9,304 nt of DNA from Colimorpha_A sp045540115 (GTDB lineage Bacteria; Bacillota; Clostridia; Oscillospirales; CAG-272). This document shows, piece after piece, positions 1-4,062 of this stretch. The DNA lies in the NCBI GenBank assembly GCA_045540115.1, contig JAZQGR010000003.1, forward strand, positions 1 to 9,304. The letters are read 5' to 3'. The number at the start of each line of letters is the position of its first letter. Positions within the stretch are counted from its first letter, which is position 1. The translations under genes and the position numbers were made by a program. The notes under the pieces are model-generated. The model did no database searches. It was not told where the DNA came from and was given only the letters and a program-made list of their open reading frames with translations.

Positions 1-2
1 GT

Positions 3-323
3 TATGTACTCAATAATTTTCTGAAGTGTTCTGCATACGAGAATATCATTTTTTGTTGGGTGATGCACGAGCAGAGTATTATCAATTCCATACTTGAGAA
101 GCTGGATACACAGAACTGCGAGGTGAAATGCGTCTCGCTTGTAGCGGATGAAAAGACTCTGTGTGAAAGATTGGCAATGGATGTAGAAAGAGGTATACGT
201 TCTGAAGATATAATTGAGCGAAGCATAGCAAGAATACCGATGTATCAAGCACTCAATACCATTAAAATTGATACCAACGCCAAAAACGTGGCTATGATTG
301 CCAATGAGATAAAGCTATTGTAA
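3..323 (+). CDS. P-loop nucleotide kinase-like protein, C-terminal part (5' end outside window)
   Basis: The reading frame is open from the first full codon in the window, so the gene begins upstream. The GTG at 60 and ATG at 63 are internal codons with no ribosome binding site. About 106 residues are visible, starting YVLNNFLKCSAYENIIFCWV and ending in TAA. The pattern of a buried strand (NIIFCWVM), then a strand CEVKCVSLVAD, then a basic/acidic helix (ERLAMDVERGIRSEDIIERS) and a terminal strand/helix (IKIDTNAKNVAMIANEIKLL) resembles the C-terminal half of small AAA_33/shikimate-kinase-like P-loop kinases, in which the ERL...R segment forms the lid. The Walker A region that would prove this is off the window. 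A strong terminator follows, so this is the last gene of its transcript. The gene is clearly real; the kinase assignment is an inference from overall pattern, and the substrate is unknown. Confidence 0.6.
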   Translation, partial: YVLNNFLKCSAYENIIFCWVMHEQSIINSILEKLDTQNCEVKCVSLVADEKTLCERLAMDVERGIRSEDIIERSIARIPMYQALNTIKIDTNAKNVAMIANEIKLL

Positions 324-353
324 TACCGTCAAATTCCAATATGTCGAACAGAT

Positions 354-391
354 AAGAGCAGATGGATGACCCCATCTGCTTTCTTATTTTT
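354..391 (+). terminator. Rho-independent terminator of the kinase-like gene
   Basis: A perfect 9-bp stem, AGCAGATGG (357-365) with CCATCTGCT (372-380), encloses a 6-nt loop. It is followed by a T-rich tract TTCTTATTTTT. It lies 33 nt after the stop codon of the upstream plus-strand gene. Confidence 0.85.
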
Positions 392-415
392 GCATTCTGA
401 TATAAGGTCGGACGG

Positions 416-463
416 GCGGAAAAACTTTGAACAAAATCGAACAATTTTGCAAAAAGGTTCCGC
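416..463. repeat. Long imperfect intergenic hairpin
   Basis: GCGGAA (416-421) pairs with TTCCGC (458-463), CTTT (425-428) with AAAG (453-456), and CAAAAT (432-437) with ATTTTG (444-449), around the loop CGAACA. It lies between two terminators and codes for nothing. Its plan (GCGG, CAAAAT, short loop, ATTTTG, CCGC) resembles the hairpin at 1880-1928. The two could belong to one dispersed repeat family, but the resemblance is limited. Confidence 0.5.
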
Positions 464-468
464 GTATC

Positions 469-495
469 AAAAAAAGAGCCCGCAGGCTCTTTTTT
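469..495 (-). terminator. Bidirectional terminator at the 3' end of cotJABC
   Basis: GAGCC (476-480) pairs with GGCTC (485-489) around the tetraloop CGCA. The stem is extended by A7 on one side and T6 on the other, so there is a T-tract for either direction. The cotJC stop codon (TGA, 495-497) touches the stem base. A second hairpin, CCCCGC/GCGGGG (502-507 with 514-519), lies in the last codons of cotJC just before it. Confidence 0.85.
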
Positions 496-1097
496 CAGCA
501 GCCCCGCTTGTCGGCGGGGTTGAAATAGTAGAAGTTCTTGCTGTCAAGCTGATCCTGTACCATTCCGAGTGCTTCACCGAAGCGCTGGAAATGCACGATC
601 TCGCGCTGACGCAGGAAGCGTATCGGTGCGATAACGTCGGGATCGTCGACAAGCTTCAGGATGTTGTCGTAGGTCGTTCTCGCCTTCTGCTCTGCGCCCA
701 TATCCTCGGTCAGGTCGGTTATCGGATCGCCCTTCGACTGCAGGTACGCCGCCGTGAACGGCACTCCCGCCGCAGATGCGGGGTAAACGCCGAGTGTGTG
801 GTCGACGTAAAAGGCGTCGAAGCCCTGACGTATGATCTCGTCTGTCGACAGATTCTTCGTTAACTGCTGAACTATCGTTCCGACCATTTCGAGGTGTGCA
901 AGCTCCTCGGTCGCGATGTCGTTTAGCAATCCCGCGACGCGCGGATACGGCATCGCAAATTTCTGCGAGAAGTAGCGAAGCGATGCGCCCAATTCCCCAT
1001 CCGGTCCGCCGTACTGCGATAAGATGACCTTTGCCGCCCGTGCGTTCGGCGTCTTGATGTTCACGGGAAACTGTAATCTTTTTTCGTAACTAAACAT
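495..1097 (-). CDS. cotJC: Spore coat manganese catalase-family protein CotJC
   Basis: A 200-residue protein of the manganese catalase (ferritin-like four-helix) family, full length for CotJC. The dimetal ligand set is visible: E35 (GGPDGELGASLRYFSQ), E65 and H68 (TEELAH), E136 (GAEQKAR), and E166 and H169 (REIVH). Family knowledge: CotJC is deposited in the inner spore coat with CotJA, and related proteins disproportionate hydrogen peroxide. The start is the ATG at 1097, preceded by AGGGAG inside the end of cotJB. The cotJB stop lies 1 nt upstream of the start, so translation is probably coupled. It is the last gene of the cotJABC operon, followed by a terminator. Whether it is catalytically active cannot be read from sequence, but all ligands are retained. 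Its GC-rich coding and intact operon suggest host backbone rather than mobile DNA. Confidence 0.97.
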   Translation of the reverse strand: MFSYEKRLQFPVNIKTPNARAAKVILSQYGGPDGELGASLRYFSQKFAMPYPRVAGLLNDIATEELAHLEMVGTIVQQLTKNLSTDEIIRQGFDAFYVDHTLGVYPASAAGVPFTAAYLQSKGDPITDLTEDMGAEQKARTTYDNILKLVDDPDVIAPIRFLRQREIVHFQRFGEALGMVQDQLDSKNFYYFNPADKRGC

Positions 1098-1098
1098 A

Positions 1099-1365
1099 TC
1101 AGTTCATTTCACTCCCTTCAAGCCATCCGTTTTTGTTCCAAACCCAGCTGTCGGCTTCATTCGGTCCGTAGGACGAAAGCGCACCGTAGCTCTTTTCGTA
1201 CTGATTCACGAGCGCTTCGCGCCTGTTCTGATATTCCTTGAACATGGCGAGCGCCTCGGGGCAGTCGGGGTGAGTGTCGAGATAAAGTCGAAGGTCGTCA
1301 AGGACGAAGCTCGCTTCGCCTATTGCGTGAAGAAGCTCTTTCTTACTTGCGCGGTTGTCGTTCAT
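1099..1365 (-). CDS. cotJB: Spore coat protein CotJB
   Basis: An 88-residue protein with the CotJB signature: an N-terminal helical part (LLHAIGEASFVLDDLRLYLDTHPD), then NRREALVNQYEKSYGALSSY, and the tail DSWVWNKNGWLEGSE. This is the usual length and layout of the family. In Bacillus the cotJ operon is transcribed in the mother cell, and CotJB is needed with CotJA and CotJC for coat composition; its biochemical role is unknown. The ATG (1363-1365) overlaps the cotJA TGA in an ATGA arrangement and is preceded by GGGAGG at good spacing. The stop lies 1 nt before the cotJC start. Nothing is broken or unusual. Confidence 0.95.
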   Translation of the reverse strand: MNDNRASKKELLHAIGEASFVLDDLRLYLDTHPDCPEALAMFKEYQNRREALVNQYEKSYGALSSYGPNEADSWVWNKNGWLEGSEMN

Positions 1366-1601
1366 CGTCTCATTCCTCCCGCACAGTAGGGCTTATCAAG
1401 ATCCGGGAATATCGTTCCAATCCGCCAGCCGTCACACGGCGAATAAAGCTTCCCGAAGGTCTGTTTTTTCGTATACGATATGCCAAGCGAGATAGGTTGG
1501 CTGACGCATAGACAGTTGTCGCTCGGAGTATCCACTACACGGTTTTCCTGCCGCGGCATCGGGCACGACTGCCCTCTGCGAGGGTATCTGTTTCTTTCCA
1601 T
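1362..1601 (-). CDS. cotJA: Spore coat-associated protein CotJA
   Basis: A 79-residue protein whose C-terminal half carries the CotJA hallmark GTIFPDLDKPYCAGG, preceded by PISLGISYTKKQTFGKLYSP, which matches the family's tyrosine-rich segment before the GT-F-P-L-KP motif. The N-terminal 30 residues (ERNRYPRRGQSCPMPRQENR) are variable and basic, and contain several cysteines. Start ATG at 1601 has AAAGGA about 9 nt upstream. It is the first gene of the cotJABC operon, overlapping cotJB by ATGA. In Bacillus this operon is controlled by the mother-cell sporulation sigma factor SigE; here a sporulation-type promoter is only weakly visible. Role: a small coat component needed for CotJC assembly. 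Confidence 0.92.
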   Translation of the reverse strand: MERNRYPRRGQSCPMPRQENRVVDTPSDNCLCVSQPISLGISYTKKQTFGKLYSPCDGWRIGTIFPDLDKPYCAGGMRR

Positions 1602-1624
1602 ACTCTTTTTCCTTTAATATATTT

Positions 1625-1636
1625 GCGGTTAACCGC
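1625..1636. promoter_or_regulatory. 12-bp perfect palindrome in the cotJA leader
   Basis: GCGGTTAACCGC lies between the putative cot promoter and the cotJA ribosome binding site. It is short and could be an operator or chance. No regulator is identified. Confidence 0.3.
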
Positions 1637-1643
1637 TGTTATC

Positions 1644-1669
1644 ATCTTATGCTAAAAGGAAATATGAGT
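1644..1669 (-). promoter_or_regulatory. Possible mother-cell sigma (SigK/SigE-like) promoter of cotJABC
   Basis: On the minus strand an AC dinucleotide (1669-1668) is followed by 16 nt and then CATAAGATGA. This resembles the SigK pattern AC-N16/17-CATAnnnTA with one mismatch. CATA is also shared with the SigE -10 box, but no SigE-like -35 box sits at the right distance. It lies about 43 nt upstream of the cotJA start and is consistent with the operon's known sporulation control. The match is weak. Confidence 0.3.
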
Positions 1670-1683
1670 GAGTAAAAATCATA

Positions 1684-1712
1684 TTGACAAAACCGCTATT
1701 TTAGTGTAGAAT
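1684..1712 (+). promoter_or_regulatory. Strong SigA-type promoter reading into the tRNA region
   Basis: TTGACA (1684-1689), a 17-nt spacer, then TAGAAT (1707-1712). Only one base differs from the consensus over both boxes, and the spacing is ideal. Transcription would start near 1719, just before the first tRNA-Pro-like remnant at 1724. It is divergent from cotJABC. It is probably the original promoter of a proline tRNA gene and may still drive a long precursor reaching the intact tRNA at 2185. Confidence 0.85.
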
Positions 1713-1723
1713 ATATCAGTAAT

Positions 1724-1780
1724 CGGGATGTAGTGCAGCACTTACGCAGTAAGTGCCCGTAGCTGCGCCTGCTTTGGGCA
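1724..1780 (+). pseudogene. tRNA-Pro remnant 1: 5' half with an enlarged D-loop
   Basis: CGGGATGTAG (1724-1733) is identical to the start of remnant 2, and GCGCCTGCTTTGGG (1765-1778) is the same D-stem end and anticodon arm with anticodon TGG. Between them the D-loop is replaced by a longer insert containing the hairpin CACTTAC-GCA-GTAAGTG (1739-1755), inside an outer stem GCAGC/GCTGC (1735-1739 with 1762-1766). After the anticodon loop the sequence diverges (CAAGGAACG). There is no T-arm and no 3' acceptor strand, so no functional tRNA can form. It sits directly behind the strong promoter at 1684. Confidence 0.6.
1765..1778 (+). repeat. 14-bp direct repeat, copy 1 (possible attachment core)
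   Basis: GCGCCTGCTTTGGG, covering the anticodon arm of a proline tRNA, recurs exactly at 2010-2023. Several tyrosine integrases cross over in the anticodon loop of tRNA genes, so the pair could mark old att cores. That role is inferred. Confidence 0.45.
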
Positions 1781-1781
1781 A

Positions 1782-1928
1782 GGAACGCGAGCGCCGCCAA
1801 GGGGTTCCCCGAAACGAACGAAGTGAGTTTTGGGGGTTCGCGTGACTGTGTCGGATAAAGCGAGCGCGATCTTGGCGCAGCGGTCAAAATTTCTCGAGCG
1901 AATGCGAGAATAGAATTTTGGGCACCGC
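1782..1928 (+). other. Run of imperfect hairpins between the two tRNA halves
   Basis: This non-coding stretch can fold repeatedly. CCCCGAAAC (1807-1815) pairs with GTTTTGGGG (1827-1835) around the loop GAACGAAGTGA. GCGGT-CAAAATT-TCTCG (1880-1896) pairs with CGAGA (1905-1909), AATTTTG (1914-1920) and ACCGC (1924-1928), with two 3' bulges. CGCCAAG (1795-1801) can pair with CTTGGCG (1871-1877) and so enclose the first hairpin. The alternative GGAAC/GTTCC (1782-1786 with 1804-1808) competes. Loops of the GAACGAAGTGAG or GAGCGAATGCGAG type suggest diverged copies of one hairpin unit. It lies downstream of a strong promoter and would be transcribed. It may be a structured RNA or just an intergenic repeat cluster. 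Confidence 0.5.
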
Positions 1929-1986
1929 AAGTAGGGCGGACAAAGCAGAAATCGACGTTTGTCAGAACAGCAAAATTCAATAGTTT

Positions 1987-2026
1987 CGGGATGTAGCGCA
2001 GTTGGTAGCGCGCCTGCTTTGGGAGC
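1987..2026 (+). pseudogene. tRNA-Pro remnant 2: clean 5' half ending after the anticodon loop
   Basis: Positions 1 to 40 of a tRNA are present: acceptor strand CGGGATG (1987-1993), D-stem GCGC (1996-1999) with GCGC (2008-2011), D-loop AGTTGGTA, anticodon stem CCTGC (2013-2017), and loop TTTGGGA (2018-2024) with anticodon TGG. Only the first two bases of the 3' anticodon stem (GC) are kept, then the sequence becomes GTGAACAAACTT. No T-arm (GGTTC) and no CATCCCG 3' acceptor strand follow. It is therefore a half gene, cut at the place used by anticodon-loop integrases. Its body differs from the intact tRNA at 2185, so it is not a simple recent duplication of that gene. Confidence 0.75.
2010..2023 (+). 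repeat. 14-bp direct repeat, copy 2 (possible attachment core)
   Basis: Exact second copy of GCGCCTGCTTTGGG (copy 1 at 1765-1778), covering the end of the D-stem, the anticodon stem and most of the anticodon loop in remnant 2. Confidence 0.45.
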
Positions 2027-2056
2027 GTGAACAAACTTCTCAGCATCGAAAAATCA

Positions 2057-2099
2057 AAAGTGCGAAAAAGCCTTTATTTATGCGGGTTTTCGGCACTTT
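2057..2099. other. Imperfect hairpin between the tRNA half and the intact tRNA
   Basis: AAAGTGC (2057-2063) pairs with GCACTTT (2093-2099), and GAAAA (2064-2068) with TTTTC (2087-2091), leaving an inner loop CCTTTATTTATGC. On the minus strand a CC...GG mini-stem is followed by TTTTT, so it may be a weak minus-strand terminator. No gene is present around it. Confidence 0.4.
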
Positions 2100-2129
2100 G
2101 CAAAATCTCAAAATTGCGTGAAAATCGGG

Positions 2130-2151
2130 TTTGACCACAGTTTGTCCCACT
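2130..2151. repeat. Tandem 11-mer pair, possible recombinase arm-type site
   Basis: TTTGACCACAG (2130-2140) is followed at once by TTTGTCCCACT (2141-2151), the same unit with three changes. It lies between the tRNA half and the intact tRNA. Short tandem repeats near an att core are typical arm-type binding sites of tyrosine integrases with N-terminal AP2-like domains, but no experimental motif is known to me for these integrases. A TTGACC here could also act as a weak -35 box, but no good -10 box follows. Confidence 0.25.
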
Positions 2152-2184
2152 TCTACGCAAAATCTTAAAAATTCAATACAAAAT

Positions 2185-2260
2185 CGGGGTGTGGCTCAGC
2201 TGGTAGAGCGGGTGGTTTGGGACCATCAGGCCGCAGGTTCAAGTCCTGTCACTCCGACCA
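2185..2260 (+). tRNA. tRNA-Pro (anticodon UGG), CCA encoded
   Basis: A complete 76-nt cloverleaf. The acceptor stem CGGGGTG (2185-2191) pairs with CACTCCG (2250-2256, one G-T wobble). The D-arm GCTC/GAGC encloses AGCTGGTA. The anticodon stem GGTGG/CCATC (2211-2215 with 2223-2227) carries the loop TTTGGGA with anticodon TGG at 2218-2220. The T-arm GCAGG-TTCAAGT-CCTGT is followed by discriminator A and an encoded CCA (2258-2260). Anticodon TGG reads proline codons. No convincing promoter lies directly upstream, so it may depend on the promoter at 1684 through the remnants. It could be a host gene or cargo carried by the integrated element. Confidence 0.96.
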
Positions 2261-2265
2261 AAAAT

Positions 2266-2299
2266 GCCGATTTGACTGCTGTTTTACAGTCAAATCGGC
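2266..2299 (-). terminator. Perfect 13-bp hairpin just after tRNA-Pro
   Basis: GCCGATTTGACTG (2266-2278) pairs perfectly with CAGTCAAATCGGC (2287-2299) around an 8-nt loop. The T-run (ATTTTT) follows the stem only on the minus strand, so as an intrinsic terminator it would stop transcripts coming leftward from the element side. On the plus strand it could serve as a processing or end signal for the tRNA transcript. Confidence 0.65.
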
Positions 2300-2321
2300 T
2301 CAAAATTAATATGTCACCGGA

Positions 2322-2400
2322 GGCTGTGTACTGTAGTACCGTAAAGCCGGATTAGGTGTCCAAGTGAGCTTGGGTTATTGCATTTGCAAGACCTTAGCTC
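2322..2400 (+). promoter_or_regulatory. Possible structured leader of the acetyltransferase gene
   Basis: Two modest foldable elements precede the gene. GGCT and GTAC (2322-2331) can pair with GTAC and AGCC (2336-2348). GAGC (2367-2370) can pair with GCTC (2397-2400) enclosing the palindrome TTGCATTTGCAA. No known riboswitch class is recognised, and no clear promoter is seen. The stems are short and may be chance. Confidence 0.25.
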
Positions 2401-2424
2401 TATTTTTATTTTCGGAGGTAATTT

Positions 2425-2979
2425 ATGAAAAACACAAAGGTTACTCTTGTTCCCCTCACAGCAGATGACCGTGAGCAATTCATTCTTGACAATCAGTGGG
2501 CATTCAAGTACGGCGCGATCGAGGAATTCGGCAAGCGTGACGACCATCTTGATTTTGTCGGAGAGATCATCTCTCGCAAAACCATCGAGCGTTGTATCGA
2601 CTCGCCCGATAGCGAGACCTACCGAATCGTTGTTGACGGTAGACGGGTTGGAGGTCTTATTCTGAAAATCAACAAAGAAACGCATCACAACGAGCTGGAG
2701 ATCTTATTCGTTTCTCCCGAGGAGCACACCAAGGGCATCGGATATGGTGCGTGGCTTGCGGTAGAGGCTCTGCATCCCGAGACCAAGGTTTGGGAGACCT
2801 GCACTCCATATTTCGAAAAACGCAATATTCATTTCTACGTTAACAAGTGCGGCTTTCAGATCGACCAATTTTGGTGCGAGTATTTTCAACCCGAACACGA
2901 AATGTTCGACGCTGAGGAACACGATCCCGACGAAGGTCCTGATGAAATGTTCCGTTTTATCAAGGTGATGAAGCTATAA
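2425..2979 (+). CDS. GNAT-family N-acetyltransferase
   Basis: A 184-residue protein with the GNAT fold. Strand YRIVVDGRRVGGLILKI (about 66-82) leads to NELEILFVSPEEHTKGIGYG (about 89-108), where H-T-K-G-I-G-Y-G is the pyrophosphate-binding loop for acetyl-CoA (motif A). WETCTPYFEKRNIHFYVNKCGF (about 122-143) is motif B. The length is normal for a single-domain GNAT. Its substrate cannot be predicted. The C-terminal tail (about 148-176) is very acidic (HEMFDAEEHDPDEGPDEMF), which is unusual for the family. Start ATG at 2425 has GGAGG 7 nt upstream. It is monocistronic, ending in the hairpin at 3013-3035. It lies between the tRNA scar and the integrase end and is convergent with the integrases, so it is probably cargo of the integrated element. 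Confidence 0.88.
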   Translation: MKNTKVTLVPLTADDREQFILDNQWAFKYGAIEEFGKRDDHLDFVGEIISRKTIERCIDSPDSETYRIVVDGRRVGGLILKINKETHHNELEILFVSPEEHTKGIGYGAWLAVEALHPETKVWETCTPYFEKRNIHFYVNKCGFQIDQFWCEYFQPEHEMFDAEEHDPDEGPDEMFRFIKVMKL

Positions 2980-2987
2980 TCGCTTCT

Positions 2988-3053
2988 CTTTGTTTACTGC
3001 ACACCAACCATTGAGGGCGCCTACTCGGCGCCCTCTTTTTGTTTTGCTTTTTT
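2988..3053. repeat. Flanking direct repeat, left copy (terminator plus integrase tail)
   Basis: From CTTTGTTTACTGC through the GAGGGCGCC hairpin to TTTTGCTTTTT, this 66-bp unit matches 6806-6871. There are two mismatches in the first 34 bases, a one-base loop length difference, and a few changes at the far end. The copies bracket the four-gene AT-rich cassette. Confidence 0.85.
3013..3040 (+). terminator. Rho-independent terminator of the acetyltransferase gene
   Basis: GAGGGCGCC (3013-3021) pairs perfectly with GGCGCCCTC (3027-3035) around a 5-nt loop and is followed by TTTTT. The T-tract is only on the plus strand, 34 nt after the GNAT stop codon. Confidence 0.92.
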
Positions 3054-3059
3054 CTTTGT
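3021..3059 (-). pseudogene. Twelve-codon remnant of an integrase 3' end
   Basis: Read on the minus strand, this piece encodes TKKKAKQKEGAE followed by TAG, with an in-frame TAA just upstream. The intact integrase gene at 6840-8300 ends EEKAKPKEGAD followed by TAA at the same place relative to the same hairpin. Seven of the last nine residues match (KAK-KEGA), and the last two sense codons plus stop overlap the hairpin loop in the same way. It appears to be the leftover tail of a second, related integrase gene, or of the same gene before the cassette was inserted. Because the nucleotide repeat is the actual evidence, convergent low-complexity lysine codons are unlikely but possible. Confidence 0.6.
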
Positions 3060-3066
3060 TTACTGC
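3054..3066. repeat. Short junction repeat at the left edge of the cassette
   Basis: CTTTGTTTACTGC occurs at 2988-3000 and again here. The wider form TTTTCTTTGTTTACTGCGG (3050-3068) matches TTTTCTTTGTTTACTCCGC (6802-6820) at 17 of 19 bases. The 3067-6801 interval with all four cassette genes and their promoter lies between these two copies. Confidence 0.7.
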
Positions 3067-3075
3067 GGGGCAACT

Positions 3076-4041
3076 TTATACCTTAATGTCATTATTAAAG
3101 GAACGATCATAAATCCCCTTAATAAGGATTGCCACTATACTTGGAAACAAAACTGCAGTTTCATCCGTAACAAGCCATGTTAGACCACCTTCATCAGCGT
3201 CACTGCCATGATCGGCGGCGTTTCTCACTTGTCCTACATATTCAATCATTCCTCTATGCTTTTTGGAGAGATATGCGACAAGTGCATCTTTCTTTTGAAG
3301 AATTCCATTCTTTCCTGCCAAAGATACATTATGATAGTTAGCATAATCCGCAAGAAACGACTCAAATGCATTTGAACCGTGAACAATAACTGAACGTGCA
3401 TCGATTGTATTAGCTCGCACTTTTTGAAATGCCTGTGACAAAGGCTGAAAAACATTCACGTTATTAACGAAAGCACATAATGATTCACCCCAATAAGACC
3501 TCAAAGAAGAATCTGATATAGAAGACATCTCAAGGGAACTTTCAATAAAAGAAGCTAAGTTTCCTTCCTCTGAAAAACTATAAAGATTGGCACCTTCACT
3601 TTTTAGTGCTTTGGCATATGTAGCAATACTTATCAAAGTATTTTTCATGTCTCTCTCATTAGATGACATTGCGTGCAAAACCTTTGTTTGTCTACATGCC
3701 AAATCCATAATTTTTGTGAATTCGTATCGCTGCTTAAAAGTTTTATATGGTTCATATTGCTCTAAAGCCAATCGCATAAACACTGCCTTTTGGTCGTCGG
3801 TTGCTGACGAAACTAATTTTATTGCCAAAAACGAATCTACATTGTAGCAATCGGACGCTCCATCATAATTAAGCAATCTAAGTTCCATTGCCATTTGTAA
3901 AGCCTTATCAACTTGGTCTTCTGTAGCTATACCGGTAAATTCAGTAATATATTGCTTATTTGCAAAAGACCCTTTTGCAACAACGGCATCAACAACTGAA
4001 ACCACATCTTCAGCAGTAGTCAGCACTATATTATAACTCAT
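3076..4041 (-). CDS. Winged-helix/HEPN protein, candidate RNase effector
   Basis: A 321-residue soluble protein of no family I can name with certainty. Residues about 5-75 look like a winged-helix domain (TTAEDVVSVVDAVVAKGSFANK, ending in a strand LLNYDGASDCYNVDSFL). A helical middle follows. Residues about 215-311 look like a HEPN-type helical domain, with GSNAFESFLADYANYHN leading to a helix with R273-N-A-A-D-H278 (3208-3225), fitting the R-x4-6-H motif of HEPN ribonucleases, and then a helix SIVAILIKGIYDRS. HEPN domains with this motif are common toxins in abortive infection and toxin-antitoxin systems. It is the last gene of the cassette, 21 nt after the preceding gene, with AAAGGAAAG before the ATG. 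No terminator with a T-tract is seen after its stop on this strand. The RNase role is inferred. Confidence 0.7.
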   Translation of the reverse strand: MSYNIVLTTAEDVVSVVDAVVAKGSFANKQYITEFTGIATEDQVDKALQMAMELRLLNYDGASDCYNVDSFLAIKLVSSATDDQKAVFMRLALEQYEPYKTFKQRYEFTKIMDLACRQTKVLHAMSSNERDMKNTLISIATYAKALKSEGANLYSFSEEGNLASFIESSLEMSSISDSSLRSYWGESLCAFVNNVNVFQPLSQAFQKVRANTIDARSVIVHGSNAFESFLADYANYHNVSLAGKNGILQKKDALVAYLSKKHRGMIEYVGQVRNAADHGSDADEGGLTWLVTDETAVLFPSIVAILIKGIYDRSFNNDIKV

Positions 4042-4062
4042 ACTGAATCTGCTTTCCTTTCA

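Noticed and set aside
366..863. Plus-strand 165-codon frame
   Set aside because: It lies antisense to cotJC, starts inside a terminator hairpin and has no family features.
1739..1755. Self-splicing intron in the D-loop of tRNA remnant 1
   Set aside because: The insert is only about 20 nt, far too short for a group I or II intron, and the tRNA lacks its 3' half anyway.
1696..2046. Minus-strand 116-codon frame across the tRNA remnants
   Set aside because: It runs antisense through the promoter, both tRNA halves and the hairpins, has no ribosome binding site, and resembles no protein family.
2131..2355. Plus-strand 74-codon frame containing GVAQLVERVVWDHQAAGSSP
   Set aside because: It is the translation of the tRNA-Pro gene itself, a well-known false protein pattern. 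No ribosome binding site is present.
2988..3066. CRISPR array or IS-element terminal repeats
   Set aside because: The repeats are direct, only two or three in number, thousands of bases apart and tied to a terminator and integrase tail. There is no spacer pattern, transposase or inverted terminal repeat.
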